From positions 1-38,832 of the forward strand of contig JAPPND010000029.1 in assembly GCA_028818795.1 (NCBI GenBank): 38,832 nt of DNA, written 5' to 3'. This DNA is from Gammaproteobacteria bacterium (GTDB taxonomy: Bacteria; Pseudomonadota; Gammaproteobacteria; Pseudomonadales; Azotimanducaceae). Made by a program: the position numbers and the translations under genes. Below the pieces are notes generated by a model. It was not told the origin of the DNA, did not search any database, and saw only the letters and a program-made list of their open reading frames with translations. Below, one piece after another: positions 28,405-38,790 of the stretch; the first letter of the stretch is position 1; every line of letters begins with the position of its first letter.

Positions 28405-28949
28405 CGCCCAAGTGGGCTGTGAAATCGTGCGTGGACGCCTCTGTTGGTGCGTCGCGTCCGTAGAGCGCTCGCCGGGCGATCCGGGACGAGAGGTCGCCCC
28501 ATCGGCTATTTGAGCTTCGGTGCCGCATCGATGGTAACGATGACGTAGCACAGCGACGGAGGGGAACATCGCCCCATTCGATTCCGGCCGAGCCGTTGAC
28601 CGATTCGGAGGACGGGTACCGTCTGATCGAACACCGCCCACTCGATCGAGTGTCGAGTTGCTTTCCCACCCTTCGACCGCAACGCCACGGCTTGTTGGGG
28701 GACTGGCACCGTGGACCAAGCGTGGAAAACGCACCACCGCTGGTGGCGGAGGCGCGGACGTGGCTGCTGGAGACGGGCTGGCGGCGGATCGGGTTGATCG
28801 ATCCGGCGGAGGTGCCGGGCCGGTGGCGCCGGGGGGTCGCGATGGCCTAGGCGTGTTCGGGAGGGCACTGCGGTCGGAGAGGCCCAAACCGAATGGTCCT
28901 GCCGGCGAGTTCCGCAACCCGGAAACGCGTACCGGCCGGACACTGCGGT
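28405..28949 (+). other. Stretch of about 550 bases without a recognised gene, where rpoS would be expected
   Basis: Between the NlpD-like gene and the fdxA promoter I find no convincing gene. One open frame at 28596-28850 (84 codons, TTG start, no ribosome site) ends with ENAPPLVAEARTWLLETGW; I recognise no family and the start is poor. An opposite-strand frame at 28506-29045 is low-complexity and overlaps the fdxA start. No sigma-factor motif was seen in any frame, so if rpoS was once here no clear trace remains. Composition stays GC-rich. Confidence 0.5.
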
Positions 28950-28977
28950 TTGAGTACCCGGGCGGCGCGAGTAGAAT
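28950..28977 (+). promoter_or_regulatory. Sigma70-type promoter of fdxA
   Basis: TTGAGT (28950-28955) and TAGAAT (28972-28977) are separated by 16 bases. Transcription would begin near 28984, leaving a leader of about 24 bases before the fdxA ATG. This is a motif match only. Confidence 0.55.
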
Positions 28978-29007
28978 ACCGCCTCTTTTTGTGTCCGGAA
29001 CGTATTG

Positions 29008-29331
29008 ATGACCTTCCTAGTCGGCGAGAACTGCATCAAGTGCAAGCTGACTGACTGCGTGGAAGTCTGTCCTGTGGACTGCTTCTACGAGGGTCCCAAT
29101 ATGCTGGTCATCCATCCGGACGAGTGCATCGATTGCGCACTGTGCGAACCCGAATGCCCAGTGGACGCCATTTTCAGCGAGGACGAGATTCCGGAAGGCC
29201 AGGAGGACTTCTTGGATATCAACGCGGAGCTCGCCGATATCTGGCCGAACATCAACGAGAAGAAGGACCCGCCAGACGACGAAGCCGAATGGCGCGAGGT
29301 GACGGGCAAGCGGAAGTACCTAGAAAGGTAG
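29008..29331 (+). CDS. fdxA: Seven-iron ferredoxin FdxA ([3Fe-4S][4Fe-4S])
   Basis: This electron carrier of 107 residues has cysteines at 9, 12, 17, 21, 25, 40, 43, 46 and 50. The pattern [17 protein letters not shown] and [12 protein letters not shown] is that of 7Fe ferredoxins from Pseudomonas and Azotobacter, in which the first cluster is a [3Fe-4S]. The acidic C-terminus and GKRKYLER tail are also typical. The ATG at 29008 was chosen over the adjacent TTG at 29005. It has its own promoter. Its place upstream of mutS and recA matches the gammaproteobacterial order. Confidence 0.96.
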   Translation: MTFLVGENCIKCKLTDCVEVCPVDCFYEGPNMLVIHPDECIDCALCEPECPVDAIFSEDEIPEGQEDFLDINAELADIWPNINEKKDPPDDEAEWREVTGKRKYLER

Positions 29332-29387
29332 CCAGCCTGCGTCGTAGTTCAGCTCGCGTGGGGGCGGTACTCCTTCCGCAACGGACT

Positions 29388-30137
29388 CTATTCGAGCAAC
29401 TCTTCGAGCTTCTCGTCGAGCTTGTGCCGGCGAAGGTCCTTCGCAATGATTGTCCGAGTTCGCGAGTCGACCAGGTAGTTGTTCGGCAGACCCTCGGTCC
29501 TGGCGTTGTAGGCGAGCGCAGCCTCGGTCTCCCTCTGGGCCACCACCATGCGGTCCCAGCGGTTTCGTTGGGATTCTTCGGTCTCGCCTTCTACAGGCGT
29601 GCGCAACTGGTCATATTCCGATTGTGCCGCTTCGTATTCGTCCGTGAGACGCCAGGAGTTGAAGACGGCGTCGTTGTAGTAACCGCCGGCAATGACCGAG
29701 TAGTCGCTGCGTATCATCTGCAATTCGAGACTCCCCGGCTCCAGGATGAAGTTGTTGCCCATCCTCACGGGACCCCAAACACCACCACCTGGGGCCACCG
29801 CATTGAGGACCGCAAAGGAGGCAGTTCGGGGCCGATCCACCGGGATCTCGATGCGGAATCTTGCGTCAGGACCGATCGACGCTTGCGCGATGACGCCCTG
29901 CGCTTCGAGGGGAGGCCTTTCGTCCGGCTTCGCCGTTTCCTTCCATTGCTCCAATCGGGTTTGATCCCACCTGCGTGCCGGATCGAACACCGTGAAGTCA
30001 CCGTTGTCATACGGCGCGGCCGTCGTTCCTTCGAGCACCATCACCGATGCTTCTTCGGCTAGGACAAGCGACGACGCAAGCAGGGAAAGGGCCAATGTGA
30101 ACACGCAATTCCGCGTGCCATGCTCATTACGCCTCAT
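29388..30137 (-). CDS. Secreted protein, DUF4369-like domain plus a thioredoxin C-terminal end lacking the CxxC core
   Basis: This 249-residue protein has a signal peptide (VFTLALSLLASSLVLA). Residues about 35-160 resemble the beta-rich DUF4369 domain that precedes thioredoxin domains in TlpA/ResA-like proteins (FILEPGSLELQM, SVIAGGYYND). The last 36 residues (LPNNYLVDSRTRTIIAKDL with a helical tail) look like the end of a thioredoxin fold, PTxFLID..GKI and the final helix. The part in between that should carry the CxxC motif is missing, and no cysteine remains after the signal peptide. An internal deletion of a thiol-disulfide protein is the simplest reading, although the frame is intact. 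The family call is from pattern memory. No close functional link to fdxA or mutS is seen. Confidence 0.6.
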   Translation of the reverse strand: MRRNEHGTRNCVFTLALSLLASSLVLAEEASVMVLEGTTAAPYDNGDFTVFDPARRWDQTRLEQWKETAKPDERPPLEAQGVIAQASIGPDARFRIEIPVDRPRTASFAVLNAVAPGGGVWGPVRMGNNFILEPGSLELQMIRSDYSVIAGGYYNDAVFNSWRLTDEYEAAQSEYDQLRTPVEGETEESQRNRWDRMVVAQRETEAALAYNARTEGLPNNYLVDSRTRTIIAKDLRRHKLDEKLEELLE

Positions 30138-30190
30138 CGTGGAATCCTACGCGTTAGGCGGGTTTCGCCGACTCTACCACGTCCACTCTT

Positions 30191-30235
30191 GTACGGACGC
30201 GCGCGCGCCTATGGGCGCGATGGCCCCGCCCTACG
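30191..30235. repeat. Dispersed palindromic repeat covering the mutS stop codon
   Basis: Read on the minus strand this begins CCGTAGGGCGGGGCCATCG and goes on to a CGCGCCC...GGCGCG hairpin. It aligns with the 45-bp ends of the element at 13981-14094 with a few changes. It is a single end rather than a full inverted pair. The first bases supply the mutS TAG. Confidence 0.6.
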
Positions 30236-32891
30236 GCTTCGATGAGCGGGGTGGCGTTCCCTTGGCCGTGGCGTCGCCGCTCGCGGTTTCCTTCAGTTCG
30301 TAAAGGGCGGCGAGGGCGTCGCGGGGCGACATCGAATCCGGATCGAGTTCGTCCAGTCGCTGCGCGATGGCCTCCTTTGTGGAATTCGTCTTATGCGCGG
30401 CACCGTCGGCATCGGTGCCTAGATCGTGGAAGAGGTCCATCTGGGCCGAAGCCCCGGTGTGGGCGTGTCGCGTCTCGAGATCGGTCAGTCGCCGTCTTGC
30501 GTCAGCGAGGACGGCACCTGGAACGCCGGCGAGCTTGGCGACCTCGATGCCGTAGCTCTGGCTTGCCGGCCCGTCGCGCACGCTGTGCAGGAAGACGACC
30601 TCGCCCTTGTGCTCGACCGCATCGAGGTGGACGTTCGCCGCGCCGTCGATTTCCGACGGCAGCGCGGTCAGCTCGAAGTAGTGGGTCGCGAACAGCGTGA
30701 AAGCACGGATGTGTCGGGCGATGTAGTCCGCAGTTGCCCAAGCCAGCGCAAGACCGTCGTAGGTACTGGTGCCGCGGCCGATCTCGTCGAGCAGCACCAG
30801 GCTGCGGGCCGTGGCGTTGTGCAGGATGTGGGCGGTTTCGCTCATCTCCACCATGAACGTGGACCGGCCCCGGGCAAGATCGTCGGAAGCGCCGATCCGC
30901 GTGAAGATCCGATCGATGGGGCCGATGGTCGCCGCCGTCGCGGGCACGAAGCTGCCCGTGTGTGCTAGCAGCGTGATCAATGCCGCTTGCCGCATGTAGG
31001 TGGACTTGCCGCCCATGTTCGGGCCGGTGACTATCAACAGCCGGCGCGAGTCGGAGAGCGACAGGTCGTTCGGTACGAAGGGTTCGGCGGATTCCGCTTC
31101 GACCACCGGGTGCCGGCCGCCTTCGATGACGAGCCCGGGATCCTCGGTCAGGACGGGCCTGGCGAGCCGGTGGCGGTCGGCGGCGATGGCGAATGCGTTG
31201 AGCACGTCGAGCCGGGCGACTTCACGGGCGGCGGCGCGCAGGCCGTCCAGACGGGTCTGGAGTTGCGTTATCAAGGCATCGAACAGGACCCGCTCGCGTC
31301 GCAACGCCTGCGCTTGGCTGGTCAGTGCTTCGTCCTCGAACCGCTTGAGTTCGGGCATGATGTAGCGCTCGGCGTTCTTGAGGGTCTGGCGGCGTACGTA
31401 CTCCGGGGGCATCTCGGTCGCGACCGCGCGCCCCGCCTCGATGTAGTAGCCGTGCACGCGGTTGTAGCCGACCTTGAGATTCGCGATGCCGGTGCGCTGC
31501 CGTTCGCGGAATTCCAGCTCGGCGAGCCAATCCGCCGCGTTTTCCGTCAAGTCCTTCAGGCGATCCAATTCGCCGTCGTAGCCCCGGGCGAACACGCCAC
31601 CGTCGCGAATGGTGGCGGGCGGATCATCGACCAGCGCGGCTTCGAGTTGGTCGTGTTCGGCGTCGAATGCCGGTAGGTTGCCGAAACGTTGCGAGAGATC
31701 CGGCTCCCCGAGATCGGCGACTTGACCGTCCAGGCCGGGCATTGAGGCGAGTGCCAGGCGCAGCCTGCCCAGGTCGCGGGGCGAGGCGTTGCCGAGGGCG
31801 ATGCGGCTGGTGATCCGTTCCATGTCGCCGATGTCCGCGAGCACACCTGAGAAACCGGCCGCCGCCGCGCCGTCCCGGATCGCCGCCACGACCGCCTGGC
31901 GGTGGCCGAGCGCTTCGTGGTCCCTGACAGGGGCGTTCAGCCATGACTTCAAGAGCCTCGCTCCCATGGCCGTGGCCGTGTGGTTCATCACCGAGAACAG
32001 GGTGCCGGTGGACTCGCCGTCGAGACGGCGGTCGATCTCCAGGTTGCGCCGGGTCTGGGCATCCATGACCACGGTGTCCGTTTCGGCGACCCGGTTCAGC
32101 CGGTCGACGAATTCAAGATTCTGGCAGCGCGCCGCCTGTGCGTAGCGCAGTACAGCCGACGCTGCGCCGATAGCCGGGTCCGAAGGGTCGAGTCCGAACG
32201 CGCCAAGGTCGGCGATCCGGAAGTGATCGACGAGGTGTCGAAAGCCGAGTTCGTTGTCGAATTCCAGCGAATCGCGCGTCTGCTGGGGCGTTTCGCCGTC
32301 GATGTCGATCCGCTCCGGGACGAGTATCTCCGCCGGCCGCAGCCTGGCGAGCAGGGCGTCGAGTTCGGCGCGACCCGGTACCGCGCTGAACGAGAACTCC
32401 CCCGACGCTAAGTTCAACCACGCGACGGCGTATCCGGCGGGCGCGGGATTGACCCCGGCGAGCACGCTCTCCCGCTCCGGGGCGAGCAGGCCGTCCTCCG
32501 CCAGGGTGCCGGGCGTGACAATACGCTGCACCCGCCTTTCGACGGGGCCTCGGGACGTCGCGGGATCGCCGATCTGCTCGCAGATCGCGACGGCCTGGCC
32601 GGCCTCCACGAGCTTGCCGAGGTAGCCGTCGACGGCATGGAAAGGCACGCCTGCCATGGGGATGGGGCGCCCTGCGGACTGCCCGCGCGCGGTGAGCGTG
32701 ATGTCGAGGAGTCCGGCAGCGCGCTTCGCGTCGTCGTAGAAGAGTTCGTAGAAGTCGCCCATCCGGTAGAACAGCAGGGTGTCCGGATACTGCGCCTTGA
32801 TGCTCAAGTACTGCTGCATCATGGGCGTGTGCGCGGTGAGGTCCATGTCCCTGAGAGCGTAACCGTAGGGGACGGGCTTGTCCCGCTTCAT
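30231..32891 (-). CDS. mutS: DNA mismatch repair protein MutS
   Basis: This 886-residue protein recognises mismatches. The N-terminal mismatch-binding motif is F47-Y-E49 in [12 protein letters not shown]. The connector, lever and clamp domains follow. The ATPase has Walker [10 protein letters not shown] (Lys629), then [11 protein letters not shown], Walker [17 protein letters not shown] and the ATHYFELT signature. The start at 32891 was chosen because AAAGGG lies 7 bases upstream; the ATG at 32846 ([13 protein letters not shown]) would match the E. coli start more closely. It diverges from recA across 144 bases. The C-terminus ends SSKP, with the stop inside a dispersed repeat. Confidence 0.96.
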   Translation of the reverse strand: MKRDKPVPYGYALRDMDLTAHTPMMQQYLSIKAQYPDTLLFYRMGDFYELFYDDAKRAAGLLDITLTARGQSAGRPIPMAGVPFHAVDGYLGKLVEAGQAVAICEQIGDPATSRGPVERRVQRIVTPGTLAEDGLLAPERESVLAGVNPAPAGYAVAWLNLASGEFSFSAVPGRAELDALLARLRPAEILVPERIDIDGETPQQTRDSLEFDNELGFRHLVDHFRIADLGAFGLDPSDPAIGAASAVLRYAQAARCQNLEFVDRLNRVAETDTVVMDAQTRRNLEIDRRLDGESTGTLFSVMNHTATAMGARLLKSWLNAPVRDHEALGHRQAVVAAIRDGAAAAGFSGVLADIGDMERITSRIALGNASPRDLGRLRLALASMPGLDGQVADLGEPDLSQRFGNLPAFDAEHDQLEAALVDDPPATIRDGGVFARGYDGELDRLKDLTENAADWLAELEFRERQRTGIANLKVGYNRVHGYYIEAGRAVATEMPPEYVRRQTLKNAERYIMPELKRFEDEALTSQAQALRRERVLFDALITQLQTRLDGLRAAAREVARLDVLNAFAIAADRHRLARPVLTEDPGLVIEGGRHPVVEAESAEPFVPNDLSLSDSRRLLIVTGPNMGGKSTYMRQAALITLLAHTGSFVPATAATIGPIDRIFTRIGASDDLARGRSTFMVEMSETAHILHNATARSLVLLDEIGRGTSTYDGLALAWATADYIARHIRAFTLFATHYFELTALPSEIDGAANVHLDAVEHKGEVVFLHSVRDGPASQSYGIEVAKLAGVPGAVLADARRRLTDLETRHAHTGASAQMDLFHDLGTDADGAAHKTNSTKEAIAQRLDELDPDSMSPRDALAALYELKETASGDATAKGTPPRSSKP

Positions 32892-32959
32892 GCGGATGCC
32901 CTTTTGTAGGTCGATGGCCCGTCTGCCTGTGCGATTTGGCTGAAATTTCGTGTTTCGGC

Positions 32960-32988
32960 TTGACGTCGTTACTGACCAAATATACAGT
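32960..32988 (+). promoter_or_regulatory. recA promoter with LexA (SOS) box
   Basis: TTGACG (32960-32965) and TACAGT (32983-32988) with a 17-base spacer form a sigma70 promoter. A perfect CTG-N10-CAG LexA box, CTGACCAAATATACAG (32972-32987), overlaps the -10 region. Bound LexA would block RNA polymerase, so recA should be induced by DNA damage. lexA itself is not in this window. Confidence 0.8.
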
Positions 32989-33035
32989 ATCGGGCAAGAC
33001 CTTGGTCCTCACTCGAAAACAGCTAGGAGACCCCC

Positions 33036-34121
<1,086 letters not shown>

Positions 34122-34241
34122 TGTGCCGCTTCCAAATTGACGAGGCATCGAGTTGCACACGACACCATGATGTGAACCATGCCTATGTTCCTGTTTCCCG
34201 AGGCGGCACTTCTCGATTTGCCGGCGTCCGGTGGCTTTCGA

Positions 34242-34259
34242 GACGATGTGAGCATCGTC
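34242..34259 (+). terminator. Hairpin between recA and recX
   Basis: GACGATG and CATCGTC form a perfect 7-base stem with a TGAG loop. No T run follows, so it is not a standard strong terminator. It may attenuate read-through from recA into recX, as a leaky terminator does in E. coli. This is a weak call. Confidence 0.3.
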
Positions 34260-34288
34260 AGGTTAGTTCGGAATCGGAACGGTAGGTC

Positions 34289-34756
34289 GTGGAAGCGGTC
34301 GACGAACGTCGCGCGATCATCCGCGACGCGGCCGTTCGGCTACTGGCCCGGCGCGAACACTCGCGATTCGAGCTCGCTCGCAAGCTTGGTAGTCGCGGAC
34401 ATCCGAAAGACCTGATCGAAGAGATCGTCGGGGGTCTTACCCGTGACGGTCTGCAGTCCGATGATCGATTCGCCGAGGCCTTCGTCCGCTCGGCATTGGC
34501 GCGCGGACAAGGACCGTTGAAGATCAGGGCCGGACTGACCGAACGCCGCGTCGACAGCGACATCGCGTCGGCCTGCTTCGACCTCGACGCGGATGCGTGG
34601 AGCGAGCGTGCGGCAACCGCATTGCGCAAACGCTTCGGACCGGCACCGGTGGAGAACCGCGCGGATTGGGCGAGAAGAGCGCGATTTCTGTCGGGACGTG
34701 GGTTCACGTCCGATGTCGTCGCCAAGGTGCTCGGCTCGTTCGGAGAGGGCCCGTAG
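34289..34756 (+). CDS. recX: Regulatory protein RecX
   Basis: This 155-residue protein is made of three-helix repeats, with the typical AVRLLARREHSRFELARKL at the start and FAEAFVRSALARGQGPLKIR in the middle. RecX caps RecA filaments and lowers RecA activity. The GTG start at 34289 is preceded by GGTAGG. It sits directly after recA, as in most Gammaproteobacteria, and probably shares its SOS-controlled transcript. The C-terminus ends GEGP, and the TAG lies in the edge of a dispersed repeat. Confidence 0.92.
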   Translation: MEAVDERRAIIRDAAVRLLARREHSRFELARKLGSRGHPKDLIEEIVGGLTRDGLQSDDRFAEAFVRSALARGQGPLKIRAGLTERRVDSDIASACFDLDADAWSERAATALRKRFGPAPVENRADWARRARFLSGRGFTSDVVAKVLGSFGEGP

Positions 34757-34827
34757 GGGACGCCCTTGTGGCGTCCCGTGCCGATTCACCCGGGCCGTTC
34801 TTGGCGCGGACAAGCCTCGTCCCTACG
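34752..34827. repeat. Short element with inverted CGTAGGG ends at the recX stop codon
   Basis: The left end begins CGTAGGGGACGCCCTTGTGG and the right end, on the other strand, begins CGTAGGGACGAGGCTTGTCC. The two ends share CGTAGGG-ACG and differ further in. The left end contains the hairpin GGGACGCC...GGCGTCCC. It resembles the other CGTAGGG-type elements of the window only at the ends. It fills most of the 174-base gap between recX and alaS. Confidence 0.55.
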
Positions 34828-34896
34828 ATCACGTTCACCAACGACTTGTTGGTATCCCATGGCGTTCGACGTGCAACCGTGGCGGGCGAACCCAAG

Positions 34897-34902
34897 TATA
34901 CT
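34897..34902 (+). promoter_or_regulatory. Probable -10 box of alaS
   Basis: TATACT lies 28 bases before the alaS ATG, right after the dispersed repeat. No good -35 box is found at the proper distance, so this rests on the -10 match alone. Confidence 0.35.
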
Positions 34903-34930
34903 TCCCGCCTTTTTTGGACCGGCCCAGGTC

Positions 34931-37546
34931 ATGAAGACCGGCGAGATCCGCGCCGCCTATCTCGGCTTTTTCGAGCAACGAGGTCACCGTGTGGTGCCGT
35001 CGAGTTCGCTGGTGCCCGCCAACGATCCGACGCTGCTTTTCACGAATTCCGGAATGGTGCAGTTCAAGGACGCCCTGACCGGACGCGAGCAGTTGGACTA
35101 CCAGCGTGCGGTCAGTTGCCAACGCTGCGTCCGGGCCGGCGGCAAGCACAACGATCTAGAGAACGTCGGCTACACCGCCCGGCATCAGACTCTCTTCGAG
35201 ATGCTTGGCAATTTCTCCTTCGGCGACTATTTCAAGGAGGACGCCATCACCTGGGCGTGGGAGTTCGTCACCGACGTACTCGACCTGGCCAAGGACCGCC
35301 TATGGGTTACCGTCCATCCGAGCGACGACGAGGCCCGTGAGATCTGGACGCGAAAGATCGGGATGCCGACGGACCGGGTGATCGATCACGAGGATAATTT
35401 CTGGGCGATGGGCGACACCGGGCCCTGCGGACCGGACTCCGAACTCTTCTACGACTTGGGTCCTGAGGTGGCTGGCGGACCCCCGGGTTCGGCGGACGAA
35501 GACGGCGACCGGTACTCGGAGTTCTGGAATCTCGTCTTCCCCCAGTACGACCGCGCTGCCGACGGGACGTTGTCCCCCTTGGCGACGCCCGGCGTCGACA
35601 CGGGCATGGGGCTCGAACGGGTCGCCGCCATCGTTCAGGGTGTTGCGAGCACGTACGAGAACGACCTGTTCAGGAAACTCGTCGTGCGCGCCGGGCGACT
35701 TGCGGGAATGAGCGACGAGGCGGCGATGCTCTCCAACCCCTCGCTGCGGGTGATTGCCGATCATGTGCGTGCGGCGACATTCCTCATCGGCGACGGCGTC
35801 CTGCCCGGCAACGAGGACCGGGCCTACGTGCTGCGGCGCATCGTTCGTCGCGGGCTGCGGCACGGGTACAAGCTCGATATCCGCGAACCGTTCTTCCACC
35901 GACTGGTGGCAACCGTCGTCGACCTCATGGGGGATGCGTACCCTGGCATCGCCGCAGCCGCAGACCGGATCACCGAGGCCGTCGCAAACGAGGAGCGGCG
36001 TTTCGCCGACACCCTGAGGTCGGGCATGGCGGTCCTCGACGGGGCGATTGCCAATCTCAAGGACCAGACGATCCCGGGCGGCATCGTATTCAAGCTCTAC
36101 GACACCTATGGCTTTCCCGCCGATCTCACCGCGGATGTTGCCCGCGAACGAGGCCTGACCATCGACCAGGCCGGTTTCGACCAGGCCATGGACGCCCAGC
36201 GCGCACGTGGCCGGGCGGCTGCCGCACGCTTCAGCGCCAACCTGGAGCAGAGCATCCGCGTCGACTCCAAGGTGGCTTTCTCCGGCTATGCGGCTCTCGA
36301 AGGCACGGCCAACATCGTCGGCCTCTACGAGGGCGGCACCGAGGTCGATACGCTCAGGGAGGGCACGGGCGGCGTGGTCCTGTTGGACGAGACACCCTTC
36401 TACGCCGAGGCCGGCGGGCAAGTGGGCGACACGGGTGAGATTCGCGCCGAAGGCGGCGTTCGATTCGAGGTCGAGGACACGACGCGCGGCGGCGACCAGC
36501 ACCTGCACCATGGTCGGGTCACCACCGGTGCCCTGCGGCGCGGAGACGCGGTCATCGCCGCCATCGACGGCGAGCGGCGCCAGGACATCGTGCTCAACCA
36601 CTCCGCCACGCACCTGCTCCATGCCGCGTTGCGCGAGGTGCTCGGCAGCCACGTGGAACAGAAGGGTTCGCTCGTCGCCCCGGACCGGTTGCGTTTCGAC
36701 TTTAGCCATCCCAAGCCGGTGGCCACGGACGAACTCGTGCGAATCGAGTCGCTGGTCAACGAGCGGATCCGAGCCAATACGGCAACACTCGTAGAGGTCA
36801 TGGACTTCGACGAAGCCATCGACAAGGGAGCGATCGCGCTTTTCGGCGAGAAGTACGCCGATCGGGTGCGGGTACTCACCATGGGCGAGGGCTTCTCGGT
36901 GGAACTCTGCGGCGGAACGCATGTCGCGAGGTCCGGCGACGTCGGGGTCTTTCACATCATCTCGGAGGAAGGTGTCGCTGCGGGCGTGCGGCGCATGGAA
37001 GCCCTCACCGGTGCCTACGCGCTAGCTTGGTTCACCGATACAGAGCGCCGACTCGACGCGGTTGCAGCGACAGCGCGCAGCCAGCGAGGCGACGTCGACG
37101 ACCGGGTGCGTCAGTTGGCCGAACGGGCACGGGCGCTCGAACGGGAAGTGGACGCCCTGAATGCCAAGCTGGCGGCCGGGCGCGGTGTGAATCTCGCCGA
37201 GCAGGCCGTGGAGATCAACGGCATTCGCGTTCTGGCCGCCACGGTGGACGGCGACCCGAAGTCCCTGCCGGCGACCATGGACGGCCTGCGCGACCGGCTG
37301 GGCGATGCCGTCGTGGTTCTGGCCCATGTGGGCGAGAAGGTCAGCCTCATCGCGGGCGTCAGCAAGAGCGTGTCGTCCAAGGTGACGGCCAACGACGCGG
37401 TTCGATTCGTGGCCGACCAGGTCGGCGCCCGGGGCGGCGGTCGCGCCGAGATGGCCCGGGCGGGCGGCGGCGACAGGCCGGAAAATCTCGACGCAGCACT
37501 CGCCTCCGTGGCCGACTGGGTACGCGGGCGTACCGCCTCGTCGTAG
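34931..37546 (+). CDS. alaS: Alanyl-tRNA synthetase
   Basis: This 871-residue class II synthetase has a catalytic domain beginning MKTGEIRAAYLGFFEQRGHR, with SSSLVPANDPTLLFTNSGM and the class II motifs. The editing domain has HSATH (His557, His561) and the zinc ligands of CGGTH (Cys660, His664), which clear mischarged Ser- and Gly-tRNA. A C-terminal helical and DHHA1 oligomerisation part ends with AEMARAGGGDRPENLDAALAS. The ATG at 34931 is the first that gives the conserved start, and the open frame upstream lies over the repeat. lysC begins 5 bases after its stop. Confidence 0.97.
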   Translation: MKTGEIRAAYLGFFEQRGHRVVPSSSLVPANDPTLLFTNSGMVQFKDALTGREQLDYQRAVSCQRCVRAGGKHNDLENVGYTARHQTLFEMLGNFSFGDYFKEDAITWAWEFVTDVLDLAKDRLWVTVHPSDDEAREIWTRKIGMPTDRVIDHEDNFWAMGDTGPCGPDSELFYDLGPEVAGGPPGSADEDGDRYSEFWNLVFPQYDRAADGTLSPLATPGVDTGMGLERVAAIVQGVASTYENDLFRKLVVRAGRLAGMSDEAAMLSNPSLRVIADHVRAATFLIGDGVLPGNEDRAYVLRRIVRRGLRHGYKLDIREPFFHRLVATVVDLMGDAYPGIAAAADRITEAVANEERRFADTLRSGMAVLDGAIANLKDQTIPGGIVFKLYDTYGFPADLTADVARERGLTIDQAGFDQAMDAQRARGRAAAARFSANLEQSIRVDSKVAFSGYAALEGTANIVGLYEGGTEVDTLREGTGGVVLLDETPFYAEAGGQVGDTGEIRAEGGVRFEVEDTTRGGDQHLHHGRVTTGALRRGDAVIAAIDGERRQDIVLNHSATHLLHAALREVLGSHVEQKGSLVAPDRLRFDFSHPKPVATDELVRIESLVNERIRANTATLVEVMDFDEAIDKGAIALFGEKYADRVRVLTMGEGFSVELCGGTHVARSGDVGVFHIISEEGVAAGVRRMEALTGAYALAWFTDTERRLDAVAATARSQRGDVDDRVRQLAERARALEREVDALNAKLAAGRGVNLAEQAVEINGIRVLAATVDGDPKSLPATMDGLRDRLGDAVVVLAHVGEKVSLIAGVSKSVSSKVTANDAVRFVADQVGARGGGRAEMARAGGGDRPENLDAALASVADWVRGRTASS

Positions 37547-37551
37547 GCCGC

Positions 37552-38790
37552 ATGTCTCGGTTGCTCGTACAGAAATTCGGCGGCACGTCGGTGCGCGACA
37601 TCGAACGCGTCAATGCGGTGGCCGACCGTGTCGCGGCGAGCGTCCAGGGCGGTGACCGTGTCGTCGCGGTCGCCTCTGCCATGGCCGGCGAGACCGACCG
37701 CCTGGAGGGACTCGGCTTCGAGGTGGTTTCCCGTCCTCCGCCCAGGGAAATGGACGTTCTGCTCTCGGCCGGCGAACAGGTCTCCGTGGCTTTGCTCTCC
37801 ATGGCGCTGATGAAACGCGGTTGCCCGGCCCGTTCGCGGCTCGCGTTGCAGATCGGCATCCGTACCGACGACAACCACACCAAGGCCCGCATCGAGCATA
37901 TCGACGTGAAGGGTCTGAATGCCGACCTTGCAGACGGTGTGACCCCCGTTGTTGCCGGCTTCCAGGGGATTGCGCCGAACGGGGACATCACCACGTTCGG
38001 CCGCGGCGGCTCGGATACCACGGCCGTTGCGATCGCTGCCGCCATGGAGGCCGACGAATGCCAGATCTATACCGACGTCGAGGGGGTGTACACGGCTGAC
38101 CCGAGCATCGTGGAGAACGCCCGGCGCCTGGATGCGATCACCTTCGAGGAGATGCTGGAACTTGCCAGTCTCGGTGCCAAGGTGTTGCACTCGCGTTCAG
38201 TCGAGTTCGTTGGCAAATACGGGGTGCCGCTCCGGGTCATGTCGAGCTTCGACGAGGGTCCCGGTACCCTCATCACAACCGAGGAGAACACCATGGAGCA
38301 ACCACTCGTCTCCGGACTCGCGTACGCCCGCGACGAGGCCAAGTTGACGGTTCTCGGCGTGCCGGACGTGCCGGGGGTGGCGTCGAAAATCCTCGGTCCC
38401 ATCGGCGCAGCTTCCATCGAAGTGGACATGATCGTCCAAAACACAGGTGCCGACGGCACCACCGATCTCACGTTCACCGTTCGTCGTGCCGACTACGAAC
38501 GCGCTCGGGATGTCCTTGCCGGGATCAAGGGGGGCCTCGGCGCACGTGGGATCGAAGGCGACGACCGCATTGCCAAGGTGTCTGCCGTCGGCGTCGGCAT
38601 GAAGTCCCACGCGGGCGTCGCGACCCGCATGTTCGACGCCCTGGCGGCGGAGAACATCAACATCCAGATGATTTCCACATCGGAGATCAGGATTTCGGTC
38701 GTCGTGGCGGAGCGCTACCTCGAACTGGCCGTACGTGCCATCCACGATGCGTTCGAGCTTGGCGACGCAATAGCTGTGGAGGACGACTGA
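37552..38790 (+). CDS. lysC: Aspartate kinase with two ACT domains
   Basis: This 412-residue enzyme phosphorylates aspartate, the first step to lysine, threonine, methionine and diaminopimelate. The kinase domain starts SRLLVQKFGGTSV and has the catalytic and binding blocks FGRGGSDTTAVAIAAAM, TDVEGVYTADP and EMLELASLGAKVLHSRSVEF. Two ACT domains follow at about residues 260-410 (LTVLGVPDVPGVASKILGPI and VSAVGVGMKSHAGVATRMFDAL with NINIQMISTSEI). The sequence is close to the Pseudomonas enzyme, which is inhibited by lysine plus threonine. alaS-lysC is usually followed by csrA in related genomes, but the window ends 42 bases after the stop. Confidence 0.97.
   Translation: MSRLLVQKFGGTSVRDIERVNAVADRVAASVQGGDRVVAVASAMAGETDRLEGLGFEVVSRPPPREMDVLLSAGEQVSVALLSMALMKRGCPARSRLALQIGIRTDDNHTKARIEHIDVKGLNADLADGVTPVVAGFQGIAPNGDITTFGRGGSDTTAVAIAAAMEADECQIYTDVEGVYTADPSIVENARRLDAITFEEMLELASLGAKVLHSRSVEFVGKYGVPLRVMSSFDEGPGTLITTEENTMEQPLVSGLAYARDEAKLTVLGVPDVPGVASKILGPIGAASIEVDMIVQNTGADGTTDLTFTVRRADYERARDVLAGIKGGLGARGIEGDDRIAKVSAVGVGMKSHAGVATRMFDALAAENINIQMISTSEIRISVVVAERYLELAVRAIHDAFELGDAIAVEDD

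Noticed and set aside
27148-28917. A 589-codon minus-strand frame over DUF368 and the NlpD-like gene
   Set aside because: Low-complexity Arg/Gly/Pro sequence that crosses several gene borders; the plus-strand genes have lipobox, LysM and membrane features.
28506-29045. A 179-codon minus-strand frame in the gap before fdxA
   Set aside because: It overlaps the fdxA promoter and start, has skewed composition and no recognised family.
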